Positions 17,197 through 24,910 of a DNA stretch of 64,000 bases are shown in pieces; position 1 is the stretch's first letter, and every line of letters begins with the position of its first letter. The position numbers and the translations under genes were made by a program. The stretch comes from BOKV01 sp049289295. Its GTDB lineage: Bacteria > Pseudomonadota > Alphaproteobacteria > Rhizobiales > Rhizobiaceae. Location: NCBI GenBank assembly GCA_049289295.1, contig JBATLL010000062.1, positions 62,001 to 126,000 of the forward strand, written 5' to 3'. The notes beneath the pieces were generated by a model that saw nothing but the letters and a program-made list of their open reading frames with translations, did no database searches and was not told the DNA's origin.

Positions 17197-17919
17197 CTAG
17201 CCATTGATGATCCCGCCATCCACATTGATGCACTGACCCGTGATGTAGGACGCACCCGGTCCCATCAGGAAGGCAATTACCTGGGCAACCTCTCCCGGCT
17301 CTCCCTGCCGTTTCAGCGGGATTTCCGAAACGACGCGATCAAGCCCCCTCTCGGCAACGAGCTTTGCCGGCATGGCAGTGTTGATCGAACCCGGCGAAAT
17401 CGCATTCACCCGCCAGTTCGGGGCATGGCGGCGCGCCAGCGCTCTTGTCATGCCGACAAGGCCACCCTTTGCCACTGCATAAGGGACATGCTCCCACGAT
17501 CCACGGCGAAAGGCGAGGGATGAGGTGAAGACCATCGCCCCCCTGATCTGCGGTGAAGCCGTTTCCATGATCGCGGCCGCCATCATGTAGCCATTGGTCA
17601 GATTGTTGGCGATGGCCCGCTCATAGACACCAAAGTCACCCAGCGGATCGGGATCGGGTTCGAAAATCCCGGCAAGGTGCACAAGGCCCGTGACGCGCGA
17701 ACCAGCCAGCGCTACGAGTTTCCGGCACTCGTCTGGATTGGCAAGCATGCTTTCATGCAGCAGGATTTCGCTCTTCAGGCCAAGCGCCTTGACGCGATCG
17801 AGCGCGCTCGCCGAGACATCGGCGCAAACAAGGCAGGTGCCCGGACCATCAAGCGCCTTGAGCGTCTCGATGCCGATGCCACCCCCCGCACCCGTGACAA
17901 TCGTGCAAGCGGCAGACAA
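17197..17919 (-). CDS. Short-chain dehydrogenase/reductase
   Basis: Classical SDR of about 240 aa: TGAGGGIGIETL dinucleotide site, NNLT region, catalytic Ser in FTSSLAF, and YAVAKGG with the Tyr-x3-Lys pair; it ends with the usual ITGQCINVDGG. The TTG at 17919 is chosen because GGGGAGGAG lies eight bases before it; upstream codons up to 17952 add residues outside the fold. It is the first gene of the operon, about 100 bases after the DeoR regulator gene. A sugar, sugar acid or C3 sulfonate could be the substrate. Confidence 0.82.
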   Translation of the reverse strand: MSAACTIVTGAGGGIGIETLKALDGPGTCLVCADVSASALDRVKALGLKSEILLHESMLANPDECRKLVALAGSRVTGLVHLAGIFEPDPDPLGDFGVYERAIANNLTNGYMMAAAIMETASPQIRGAMVFTSSLAFRRGSWEHVPYAVAKGGLVGMTRALARRHAPNWRVNAISPGSINTAMPAKLVAERGLDRVVSEIPLKRQGEPGEVAQVIAFLMGPGASYITGQCINVDGGIING

Positions 17920-17978
17920 GACTGCTACTCCTCCCCGAACACGCGTTTTCATACGCGAAATCTTCGTTATGGTTTCCT

Positions 17979-17998
17979 AAACGAAAGAACGAGTCAAG
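17979..17998 (-). promoter_or_regulatory. Probable promoter/operator of the SDR-TRAP-kinase operon
   Basis: On the minus strand TTGACT (17998-17993) is a fair -35, with a weak -10 about 18 bases on. The spacer holds TTTCGTTT (17986-17979), complement AAACGAAA. The same AAACGAAA octamer recurs at 18848-18855, on the other side of the DeoR gene. DeoR-family regulators such as AgaR use repeated CTTTC/GAAAG blocks. Confidence 0.4.
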
Positions 17999-18022
17999 CG
18001 GTTCGACTGGTTTTTCCCTGCC

Positions 18023-18799
18023 TTATCGACCGGGTCTGGCCTCGACCAGTTCGACCTCATGGCGGGCGCACAATTCGCCGATGGCACCATTGGGACTGCG
18101 ATCCGTGACGAGTGTGTGGATATCTGAAAGATGGCCGATGCAGATCGGTGCGGAGCGGGAGAATTTCGAACTGTCGACCGCCAGCACCACATGCTTGGCA
18201 TGGTGCATCATCGCGCGCGTCACATGCACCTCGCTGATGTCGAAGTCGAGCAGCGCGCCATGTTCATCCACGGCAGCAGCACCGATGATGGCCATGTCAG
18301 CCCTGAACTGACTGATGAAATTGACCGTCTCCTCGCCCAGAATGGCACCATCCGAACGCCTTAACATGCCGCCTGGAACCAGTACTTCAATACCTGGAAG
18401 CAGGCGCAAGTCATTGGCAATGCCCACATTATCGGTAATCACGCGCAATCCGGCATGGTTCTTCAGCGCGCGGGCAACGGCTGCGGTCGTCGTGCCGGCA
18501 TTGATCATCACGAAGGAGTTGTTTGGAATGCGTCCGGCAATGCAGCGCCCGATTGCATCCTTCTCCGCCACAGCAATGGCGCTGCGAATATCAAACCCGG
18601 TATATTCGATGCCCGCCGGCAGCGAAGCACCACCGTGAAAGCGCATCACCTCGCCGGTATCGGCCAGAGCCTGCAGATCGCGCCGGATGGTCTGCGGGGT
18701 TGTCGCGAATGTCTCCGCGAGATTGTCGACGAACACGCGTCCTGCTTGGCGAACCTGGCCCAGGATGGCGATCTGGCGGGCATTGAGTGGGGCCGACAT
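18023..18799 (-). CDS. DeoR-family transcriptional regulator (CsqR/YihW-like position)
   Basis: DNA-binding repressor of 258 aa. The N-terminal helix-turn-helix (RQIAILGQVRQAGRVFVDNLAETFATTPQTIRRDLQALADTG) ends in the IRRDL recognition helix typical of DeoR. The C-terminal DeoRC domain (DAIGRCIAGRIPNNSFVMINAGTT, VITDN, GGMLRRSDGAILG) senses a sugar phosphate, usually the kinase product. It heads the operon, and E. coli's sulfoquinovose cluster is governed by a DeoR-type regulator (YihW/CsqR), so local control is likely. Its own upstream region carries CTTTC-type repeats. Confidence 0.88.
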   Translation of the reverse strand: MSAPLNARQIAILGQVRQAGRVFVDNLAETFATTPQTIRRDLQALADTGEVMRFHGGASLPAGIEYTGFDIRSAIAVAEKDAIGRCIAGRIPNNSFVMINAGTTTAAVARALKNHAGLRVITDNVGIANDLRLLPGIEVLVPGGMLRRSDGAILGEETVNFISQFRADMAIIGAAAVDEHGALLDFDISEVHVTRAMMHHAKHVVLAVDSSKFSRSAPICIGHLSDIHTLVTDRSPNGAIGELCARHEVELVEARPGR

Positions 18800-19107
18800 G
18801 GGGTTATATGTCCGTGTTTGCTTTCCTTTCTTTCACTTTAGCGCGAAAAACGAAAACAATGAAGCCCCACCGAATCGCGGCAAGGGCAGATCTCCCGCCA
18901 GAAATGCCGCTGCTGGCCTCGCGGCCATTGCCAATGCGCTGACCGGTGCGGCAGAGGATCCGATAGCCACAAGGCTCTTGCATGAAAGACGCGCGGTGGC
19001 ATAGTCACGATGTCGGCGATCTGTGTTGCAGGCGAACCCAAAATAACGGGTGAAACCTGGCGCGAATTTTCCTATGAATTGAACCTGCCAATCAAGGAAT
19101 GCACGAC
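18800..19107. promoter_or_regulatory. Divergent intergenic region with DeoR-type repeats
   Basis: About 300 bases separate the DeoR regulator (minus) from the VOC-bicupin gene (plus). At 18820-18838 three CTTTC-like units follow one another, and AAACGAAA at 18848-18855 repeats the octamer found in the spacer before the SDR gene. Both may be the regulator's own operator. No gene is visible in the rest (18860-19080). Confidence 0.4.
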
Positions 19108-20199
19108 ATGACATCCCCGATCCTCGCCGAAATGGTTTTGCCCACCAAGGAACTGCGCAACGACATTCCATTCTATACCAAGACGCTTGGAATGCGTTTG
19201 GAGAACATCTTTCCCGCGGACAATCCGTCGGTTGCGAGCTTTTCGGGCCATGGCCTGCGCGTGCGTCTCCAGAAAGGCGCTGATGTGCCGCCGGGCAGAA
19301 TCCGCATTCTTACCGATGATCCGGCGAGTTTCGCAGACGGCAAGTCGCCGCTCACCGCTCCCAATGGCACGATTGTGGAAGTCGTGCCGCTGACACCTTC
19401 CTACGTTCAGCCTGCGACAAAGCATGAATTTGTCGTGCGCCGGCTGAAGGACGAGGCCCCCTGGGTCATCGGGCGCGCCGGCATGCATTACCGCGACCTC
19501 ATCGAATCCAGACTGGGCGGATCGATCATCGCCAGTCACATCCGCATTCCCGATGGCGGCCCGGTGCCGGACATGGTGCATTACCACACCGTCGGCTTCC
19601 AGCTCATCTTCTGCTACAAGGGTTGGGTCGATGTGTTCTACGAGGATCAGGGTGACGAACCGATGCGCCTTCACGCGGGCGATTGCGTCATCCAGCCACC
19701 AGGCATCCGCCACCGCGTCCACTATGCTTCACCGGACATTGAAGTCATCGAAATTGGCGTTCCGGCTGAACATATCACCACCATCGAACATGTGATGACG
19801 CTTCCCAACGGGCAGGGCGATCCGGCCCGCGAGTGGGACGGCCAGAAATTCGTCCACCATGTCAAGGACAAGGCCAGATGGGCGCCGTTCCGCATTCCAG
19901 GCTTCATCTCGCGTGACACCGGCATTGCCGAAGGCACCAGGGGCGTGGCCGGTATTCACGTTGCCTGCCATGATGGCGGCGAGACGCGCGCAACGAAACA
20001 TGATGCCGACATACTCTTCACCTTCGTGATGACCGGTTCCATGACACTGAGCGCCGATGGCCAGGACGCGCGCAAGCTCGAAGCCGGGGACGCCTTTGTC
20101 ATTCCGCCCGGCATGGTCACGCAGTATCTTGATTGCTCGAAAGATCTTGAGCTTCTCGAAGTTGCACTGCGCGGAGATTTCGCGACCGAAATCTGCTGA
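19108..20199 (+). CDS. VOC-like domain fused to two cupin domains
   Basis: A 363-aa protein of three parts: residues ~1-95 resemble a glyoxalase/VOC half (AEMVLPTKELRNDIPFYTKTLGM... GTIVEVVPL); ~110-230 is a cupin (HIRIPDGGPVPDMVHYHTVGFQLIFCYKGWVDVFYED, then CVIQPPGIRHRVHYAS); ~250-360 is a second cupin (ACHDGGETRATKHDADILFTFVMTGSMTLSA, then AFVIPPGMVTQYL). The first cupin keeps candidate metal residues (H-x-H, H in IRHRVH); in the second the set is less complete. ATG at 19108 is preferred since AAGGA lies nine bases before; an ATG at 19099 touches that site. Substrate unknown; it precedes the LacI gene. Confidence 0.72.
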   Translation: MTSPILAEMVLPTKELRNDIPFYTKTLGMRLENIFPADNPSVASFSGHGLRVRLQKGADVPPGRIRILTDDPASFADGKSPLTAPNGTIVEVVPLTPSYVQPATKHEFVVRRLKDEAPWVIGRAGMHYRDLIESRLGGSIIASHIRIPDGGPVPDMVHYHTVGFQLIFCYKGWVDVFYEDQGDEPMRLHAGDCVIQPPGIRHRVHYASPDIEVIEIGVPAEHITTIEHVMTLPNGQGDPAREWDGQKFVHHVKDKARWAPFRIPGFISRDTGIAEGTRGVAGIHVACHDGGETRATKHDADILFTFVMTGSMTLSADGQDARKLEAGDAFVIPPGMVTQYLDCSKDLELLEVALRGDFATEIC

Positions 20200-20264
20200 G
20201 GAAAAGCGCTGGCGCCACGCGCATCCAACCCGGTGAACGCCAATGCTGCCCTGATGGAAGCCGT

Positions 20265-20293
20265 TTGACTTTGTCGGGTTTTGACTTTCTATT
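20265..20293 (+). promoter_or_regulatory. Candidate sigma-70 promoter of the lacI-type gene
   Basis: TTGACT (20265-20270), a 17-base spacer and TCTATT (20288-20293) form a plausible promoter about 90 bases before the LacI-family start. TTTGACTTT occurs twice here (20264-20272 and 20280-20288, 16 bases apart). No clear operator palindrome is visible. Confidence 0.3.
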
Positions 20294-20382
20294 TCCGTGT
20301 CTGGGCCAACAGCAGCGAAGCACGCGTGGCTTGGCTGCTCTGATCATGTCGCGCGGGCAGGGTTGAAAAGACAAAGAGATCG

Positions 20383-21402
20383 ATGTCCAATTCCCAGCAA
20401 AAAACCAATCCGACTTCCGAAGACGTGGCACGGCTTGCCAACGTGTCACAGTCTGCTGTCAGCCGCACTTTCACACCGGGTGCCAGCGTGTCTGCCAAGA
20501 CACGGGACAAGGTGATGAAGGCAGCAGAGGAACTGGGCTACCGGCCAAATGCGCTGGCGCGCGCCGTTATCTCTGGCAAGTCGCGCCTTATCGCACTTCT
20601 GGTCGCCTATCTCGACAACCAGTTTTATCCGATCGTCATCGAGAAGCTTTCGCGCGTCCTTCAGGACAATGGCTATCAGATGCTTCTCATGATGACTGAA
20701 ACCGGCAATCAGGACCGGTTGGTGCAGCGCATTTTGCAATACCAGGTGGAAGGCATCGTCATGGCATCCGCAAGCCTGTCATCTGACCTGGCACGCGAAT
20801 GCGCACAGACAGGAATACCGGTTGTCATGCTCAACCGCTATGTTGCCACTTCGCCAGCATCGAGCGTCACTTCCGACAATATCGAAGGCGGGCGCCTGAT
20901 CGCCGATTTTCTCGTGCGCGGTGGTCATGGCCGTATAGCCTACATTGCAGGGGCCGAAGATGCCTCGACCAACAGGGACAGGGAAGCAGGCTTCTACAGG
21001 GGGCTGGCCGAACATGGACAGGCGGTGCACGATCGCGAGGTAGGCGGCTACACTTTCGAAGGTGCAGCCCAGGCAGCACGCATCCTGCTTTCAGCGCGCC
21101 AACGGCCCGATGCAATTTTTGTTGCCAACGACCACATGGCTTTTTCGGTGATGGATGTGGCCCGCCGGGAATTCGGTCTGTCCATACCGGGTGACATTTC
21201 GATTGCGGGATATGACGACGTCCCTGAGGCGGCATGGGGCGGATATGATCTGACCACCGTTTCACAATCGCCCGATGCAATGGTCGCGGCAACGGCAAAG
21301 ATCCTGATGGAACAGATCGAGAAATCGGTCGTGAACAAGCGCGCTTCCGTCCTTCCTGCCAAGTTGATTGTCAGGGGGTCTGCGCGGCTACCTGCACGCT
21401 GA
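20383..21402 (+). CDS. LacI-family transcriptional regulator
   Basis: DNA-binding regulator of 339 aa. The N-terminal helix-turn-helix (SEDVARLANVSQSAVSRTF, 12-30) and hinge (GYRPNALARAVISGKS) are standard LacI, followed by a periplasmic-binding-like effector domain (LIALLVAYLDNQFYPIVIEKL ... GDISIAGYDDVPEAAWGGYDLTTVSQ). The effector is probably a sugar-like molecule. It stands between the VOC-bicupin gene and a convergent amidohydrolase gene, and the palindrome at 23442-23459 with its central CG is a likely operator. Confidence 0.9.
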   Translation: MSNSQQKTNPTSEDVARLANVSQSAVSRTFTPGASVSAKTRDKVMKAAEELGYRPNALARAVISGKSRLIALLVAYLDNQFYPIVIEKLSRVLQDNGYQMLLMMTETGNQDRLVQRILQYQVEGIVMASASLSSDLARECAQTGIPVVMLNRYVATSPASSVTSDNIEGGRLIADFLVRGGHGRIAYIAGAEDASTNRDREAGFYRGLAEHGQAVHDREVGGYTFEGAAQAARILLSARQRPDAIFVANDHMAFSVMDVARREFGLSIPGDISIAGYDDVPEAAWGGYDLTTVSQSPDAMVAATAKILMEQIEKSVVNKRASVLPAKLIVRGSARLPAR

Positions 21403-21431
21403 TCCGCAGGGATGATCAACAGGGATGACCA

Positions 21432-22346
21432 TCAAAGGCGATAGACACGTCGTGCGTTGCCGCTAAAAAACGCCTGCCGGGAACTTTCGTCCCAGAGTGC
21501 CGTCAATCTGACCATGTCGCGAAGCAGGTCGCCATAAGGGCGCATCAGCTTTTCTACCGGAAAGTTGCTGGCAAAAAGCATGCGCTCTCGCCCGAACAGC
21601 GCCTCAATTGTTTCGAATAGCGGGAGGATCGTCTCGGCGTTCCAGTGCTTGTCGAACATGCCAAACCCGCACAACTTGATCGACATCTGAGGCAGTGCAG
21701 CCAGTTCAGCCAGACCGGTGTGCCATCGCACCAGCCCATCGGCACTCTGGTCCCAGGGGCTGCCGGCATGGTCGATGATCACCGGTACGTCCTGATGGTT
21801 CGCAAGGAATTCCGCCGCAGCCGACATCTGTTCGGGATAGCATTGCAGGTCGAAACTGAGCCTGTGCCGTGAAAGCAGCCTGAATTGCTCACGCCATGTC
21901 GGGTCATCAAGATAATTGCGTGCAGCGAAACTGATCCGTGGCTGCCCTTCAATTCGGCTGAGAATTTGCCTGACCCCGACGAACCGACGCGAGGCAGCCA
22001 GGTGACGGGTTATCACATCATTGGCGTTGTCACTGGCAAGGTCTACAAATCCGACCATGGCCAGTTCATGTCCGCCAGCTTGCGCCAGCGCATCGACAAA
22101 CCGGGTTTCTGCTACCGGGTCCGAAATGCCCCCGTCGGCCTGCAGGTGCACCGAAGCGGCAATTCGTGCAGGGGCGCATTCGCCGAGGAACTCTTCAAGC
22201 AGATAGTCGCGCTGAATGGCGGTGGGATCGCCAAAGGGCTTGGGTGCGCCGATATCCGTCAGCCAGACATAACCGACATCCGGTGCCCTGGTAACCGGAT
22301 TCCACAAATGATGGTGAGCATCGACAATATCAAAGGGCAGGGGCAT
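21432..22346 (-). CDS. Amidohydrolase-2 family hydrolase (lactonase-like)
   Basis: TIM-barrel amidohydrolase of 304 aa. Metal residues are visible as DAHHHLWNP near the N-terminus, H in IIDHAG and D/N in the C-terminal FASNFPVEK (most relatives have GSDWP). The family includes L-rhamnono-, L-fucono- and 2-pyrone-4,6-dicarboxylate lactonases. It overlaps the 3' end of the NTF2-like gene upstream by 17 bases, so the two form a minus-strand operon divergent from the ABC importer. A lactone or ring-opening step is likely. Confidence 0.8.
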   Translation of the reverse strand: MPLPFDIVDAHHHLWNPVTRAPDVGYVWLTDIGAPKPFGDPTAIQRDYLLEEFLGECAPARIAASVHLQADGGISDPVAETRFVDALAQAGGHELAMVGFVDLASDNANDVITRHLAASRRFVGVRQILSRIEGQPRISFAARNYLDDPTWREQFRLLSRHRLSFDLQCYPEQMSAAAEFLANHQDVPVIIDHAGSPWDQSADGLVRWHTGLAELAALPQMSIKLCGFGMFDKHWNAETILPLFETIEALFGRERMLFASNFPVEKLMRPYGDLLRDMVRLTALWDESSRQAFFSGNARRVYRL

Positions 22347-23352
22347 TCGGACCGACTTTCTTCATGCGTTCAAGAACGTCGAGACCCTGCTGTTTCCAGA
22401 AATGAAGGAGGTCAATGAAAATCCAGTTCTCTGTGAGTTTGTCGCCCGCACGGCGATACATGTCGATCACCCGCATGTCCCCGCTCTGTCCGGTTGCGGG
22501 CATGCCCATGAAGCCGCCGCGATGCGTCAGTGTAAGGTTCGGCCAACCAAAGAACCCGCCGAAACTTCCTTCCGCGATCCGGCACAAATGGCCGTTGGAC
22601 TTTCGATCGACAAAGGCTTCACGAAACGGGCCGGAATGCTGCACCGCGTACCGCTCTATCGTGTAACTCGCTCCGATACCATGGGGACCCCACCAGACCA
22701 TGTCCTCGTTCCACGAGCGGCGCAATTCATCAACCAGCGGCTCATCACGCCCACCTGACCAGTTCTTGATATCGTTGATCATCGCATTGATGGCGGCCAG
22801 TGTCCTTTTCCCTTCTGCAGGGTCCTGTGTTTCGAACATGACCCCGTCATGGGTCATTGGACCGGGTTGCACCAGAAACGCGCCGGTTTGCGGAGGGAAG
22901 GGGTTTTGTCCCGCCTGCATCATCAGGTGTGGAATGTCGAAAAACATCGCTTCTTCGGCAATTCGCCCATCCACTACCTTGTGAAAGGCTGCATAACGCA
23001 GCATGGCTATTCTGCCGGTAGGGCGTATGCCAAGCCAGGACGCGTCGAACAGACCCATCAGATGGCCCATGGATGCGACCCAGACCGACTGGAATCCGTC
23101 AATCTCGTTCCTGCCGGCCAGAAACAGGTCAAGGCGCCGCTGCATCGCGGTCAGGCTTGTCTTCAGCGGGGCCCAGAACTCTTCACCGACCCGTTTGGCG
23201 TCTTCAATCCTGTTGAATGGGTGATACCCGCTCCAGACAAGATTTTCATGGCAGCAATCGCCCATCACCGCTGCGCACTCCCCGGGCGCTGCGCTTTCCA
23301 GACGCGCATAATAATTGCGTACAACCGCCTTGGCTTCCTGAAATTCAGACAT
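22330..23352 (-). CDS. Duplicated NTF2/SnoaL-like protein (ester cyclase type), paralog A
   Basis: A 340-aa protein made of two NTF2-like halves. Half 1 (~1-150) ends with DGRIAEEAMFFDIPHLMMQAGQNPFPPQTG; half 2 (~185-340) ends with TENWIFIDLLHFWKQQGLDVLERM. Both show the alpha+beta cone features of SnoaL cyclases/hydratases: W near the start and a strand ending W-x-x-x-D. Conserved polar residues line the cavity, but no known catalytic set is obvious. ATG at 23352 follows GGCGAGG; longer readings lack family sequence. It resembles the protein at 29701-30726 over its whole length, including the phrase DIP(H/E)LMMQA. Confidence 0.75.
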   Translation of the reverse strand: MSEFQEAKAVVRNYYARLESAAPGECAAVMGDCCHENLVWSGYHPFNRIEDAKRVGEEFWAPLKTSLTAMQRRLDLFLAGRNEIDGFQSVWVASMGHLMGLFDASWLGIRPTGRIAMLRYAAFHKVVDGRIAEEAMFFDIPHLMMQAGQNPFPPQTGAFLVQPGPMTHDGVMFETQDPAEGKRTLAAINAMINDIKNWSGGRDEPLVDELRRSWNEDMVWWGPHGIGASYTIERYAVQHSGPFREAFVDRKSNGHLCRIAEGSFGGFFGWPNLTLTHRGGFMGMPATGQSGDMRVIDMYRRAGDKLTENWIFIDLLHFWKQQGLDVLERMKKVGPNAPAL

Positions 23353-23441
23353 GCATGCCTCGCCTTTACCCACTGTATTCCATGGACATTTGCAGAAAAA
23401 CAGTCCGCCGAACAGCGCTGAAAATTCTTGCTTCCACAACT

Positions 23442-23459
23442 ATTGCATACGTATTCAAT
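23442..23459. promoter_or_regulatory. 18-bp palindromic operator between the divergent NTF2-like and importer operons
   Basis: ATTGCATACGTATTCAAT is an inverted repeat with one mismatched pair and a central CG, as in LacI-family operators (consensus TTGNAANCGNTTNCAA). It lies 90 bases before the divergent NTF2-like start and 83 bases before the ABC binding-protein start, so one repressor could govern both directions. The nearby LacI-family gene (20383-21402) is the obvious candidate. Confidence 0.6.
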
Positions 23460-23542
23460 TTCTGCCAGTCTGTTGATAGCGGCTTCGCAAATCCGCTGCA
23501 GTTGCGCATCTGCGTGAAGCGTTCAAGCTCTGGGAGGAATCA

Positions 23543-24784
23543 ATGCATCACTTCAAAAAGACAATTCTTGCAGGCGCGTTCCTGCTTGGCGGCGCGGTTT
23601 CCGCCTATGCCGGATGCGGCATCGAAAAGGGCCGTGTAAGCATCGTTGGCAACGAGTTTCCGGCAATCAAGACCGTTGCCAAGGGCGCGATGGATTGCGC
23701 TGGCGATGGCGTCGAGGTGAAGGCAAACCTCACCGCCGACCATCAGAAGATCAATCTGGCCGGCATGCAGGGCAACCCTGCCGAATACACTTCGGCCATC
23801 ATTGCAAACTCCTCGATTGTCGCGCTCATGAACGAGGACGTGATCCGTCCGCTTGACGATCTGGTCGCAAAGCACGGGCAGGACATCCCCAAGAAGCAGC
23901 TCATCACAATCGATGGCAAGATCATGGCGGTAGCGTTCATGGCGAATGCCCAGCACCTGGTCTATCGCAAGGACGTGCTCGAAAAGATCGGCATGGCTCC
24001 TCCAAAGACCTATGAAGAGATGCTGGAAGCGGCAAAGAAGATCCGTGAAGCCGGAATCATGCAGAACCCTGTTGGCGGTGCCTATGCTGCAGGCTGGAAC
24101 CTGGCCGAGGAATTCGTGAACATGTATCTGGGCCATGGCGGCGAGTTCTACAAGCCGGGCTCTGCGGAAGTGTCGGTCAACAATGACAAGGGTGTTGCGA
24201 CCCTCAACATGTTGAAGTCGCTTACCGAATACATGAACCCGGACTTCCTGACGCATGACTCCAACGCCACTTCGGCGGAGTGGGAAGCAGGCAACGTGGC
24301 CCTCATGAACATGTGGGGTTCGCGCACAGGCGTACTGATGGACAAGGAAGGCGCTGCGCCCGAAGTCTACGAAAACACCGCAGTTGATGGTCCCATGATG
24401 GTTGGCGGCGGTGCCAATCCGGCAACCACGCTCTGGTGGGATGGCTGGACGGTCGCGAAGAATATTTCGGACGAGGATGCCGAAGCCACGTTCCTCGCCT
24501 TGAAGAACGGTATCAGCCCGTCCATCCTCAATGACGAAACAATGGGCCAGGCCGTGTGGATGATCGACGGCTACAAGCCCGCACCGGTCAATGAGGGCGT
24601 CTTCAAGACGATTGCATCGGGCGCAACTGCCTATCCGATGCTGCCTTACCAGGGCCTGTTGCATACCGCACTCGGCGACAACATTGCCGACTTCCTTCAG
24701 GGCAAGGAAAGCGCAGAGCAGGCACTTGCCGACGTGGAAGCGGCATACACTGCCGCAGCCAAGGAAAAAGGCTTCCTCAACTGA
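23543..24784 (+). CDS. ABC importer substrate-binding protein, extracellular family 1 (sugar type)
   Basis: Periplasmic binding protein of 413 aa with a Sec signal peptide (KTILAGAFLLGGAVSAYAG, cleavage near 24) and the family-1 fold: YTSAIIANSSIVALMNEDVIRPLDDLV, AVAFMANAQHLVYRKDVLEKIGM, PPKTYEEMLEAAKKI. It matches sugar, polyol and glycerol-phosphate binders. GGGAGGAA sits well before the ATG. It is the first gene of a twelve-gene operon and is followed by two hairpins. Confidence 0.9.
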   Translation: MHHFKKTILAGAFLLGGAVSAYAGCGIEKGRVSIVGNEFPAIKTVAKGAMDCAGDGVEVKANLTADHQKINLAGMQGNPAEYTSAIIANSSIVALMNEDVIRPLDDLVAKHGQDIPKKQLITIDGKIMAVAFMANAQHLVYRKDVLEKIGMAPPKTYEEMLEAAKKIREAGIMQNPVGGAYAAGWNLAEEFVNMYLGHGGEFYKPGSAEVSVNNDKGVATLNMLKSLTEYMNPDFLTHDSNATSAEWEAGNVALMNMWGSRTGVLMDKEGAAPEVYENTAVDGPMMVGGGANPATTLWWDGWTVAKNISDEDAEATFLALKNGISPSILNDETMGQAVWMIDGYKPAPVNEGVFKTIASGATAYPMLPYQGLLHTALGDNIADFLQGKESAEQALADVEAAYTAAAKEKGFLN

Positions 24785-24793
24785 TAGCGGATC

Positions 24794-24839
24794 GGCCCGG
24801 GATCTTGTGTCCCGGGCCTCAACCGTTGCCTTGACGGTT
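24794..24839 (+). terminator. Two tandem hairpins after the ABC binding-protein gene
   Basis: Hairpin 1: GGCCCGGGA (24794-24802), seven-base loop, TCCCGGGCC (24810-24818). Hairpin 2: AACCGT (24821-24826), seven-base loop, ACGGTT (24834-24839). Neither has a T-run. They probably stabilise the binding-protein message or stop part of the transcripts before the permease genes. Confidence 0.65.
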
Positions 24840-24910
24840 GCTTCGCCCGGCACACGCTTTCATTGTGTGCTGAGTGATACGCCCGTGGCGTCTTCGGGAG
24901 TGACGCAGGC

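Noticed and set aside
23540..24853. Long minus-strand reading frame opposite the binding-protein gene
   Set aside because: Shadow frame; the plus-strand frame has a signal peptide and family motifs.
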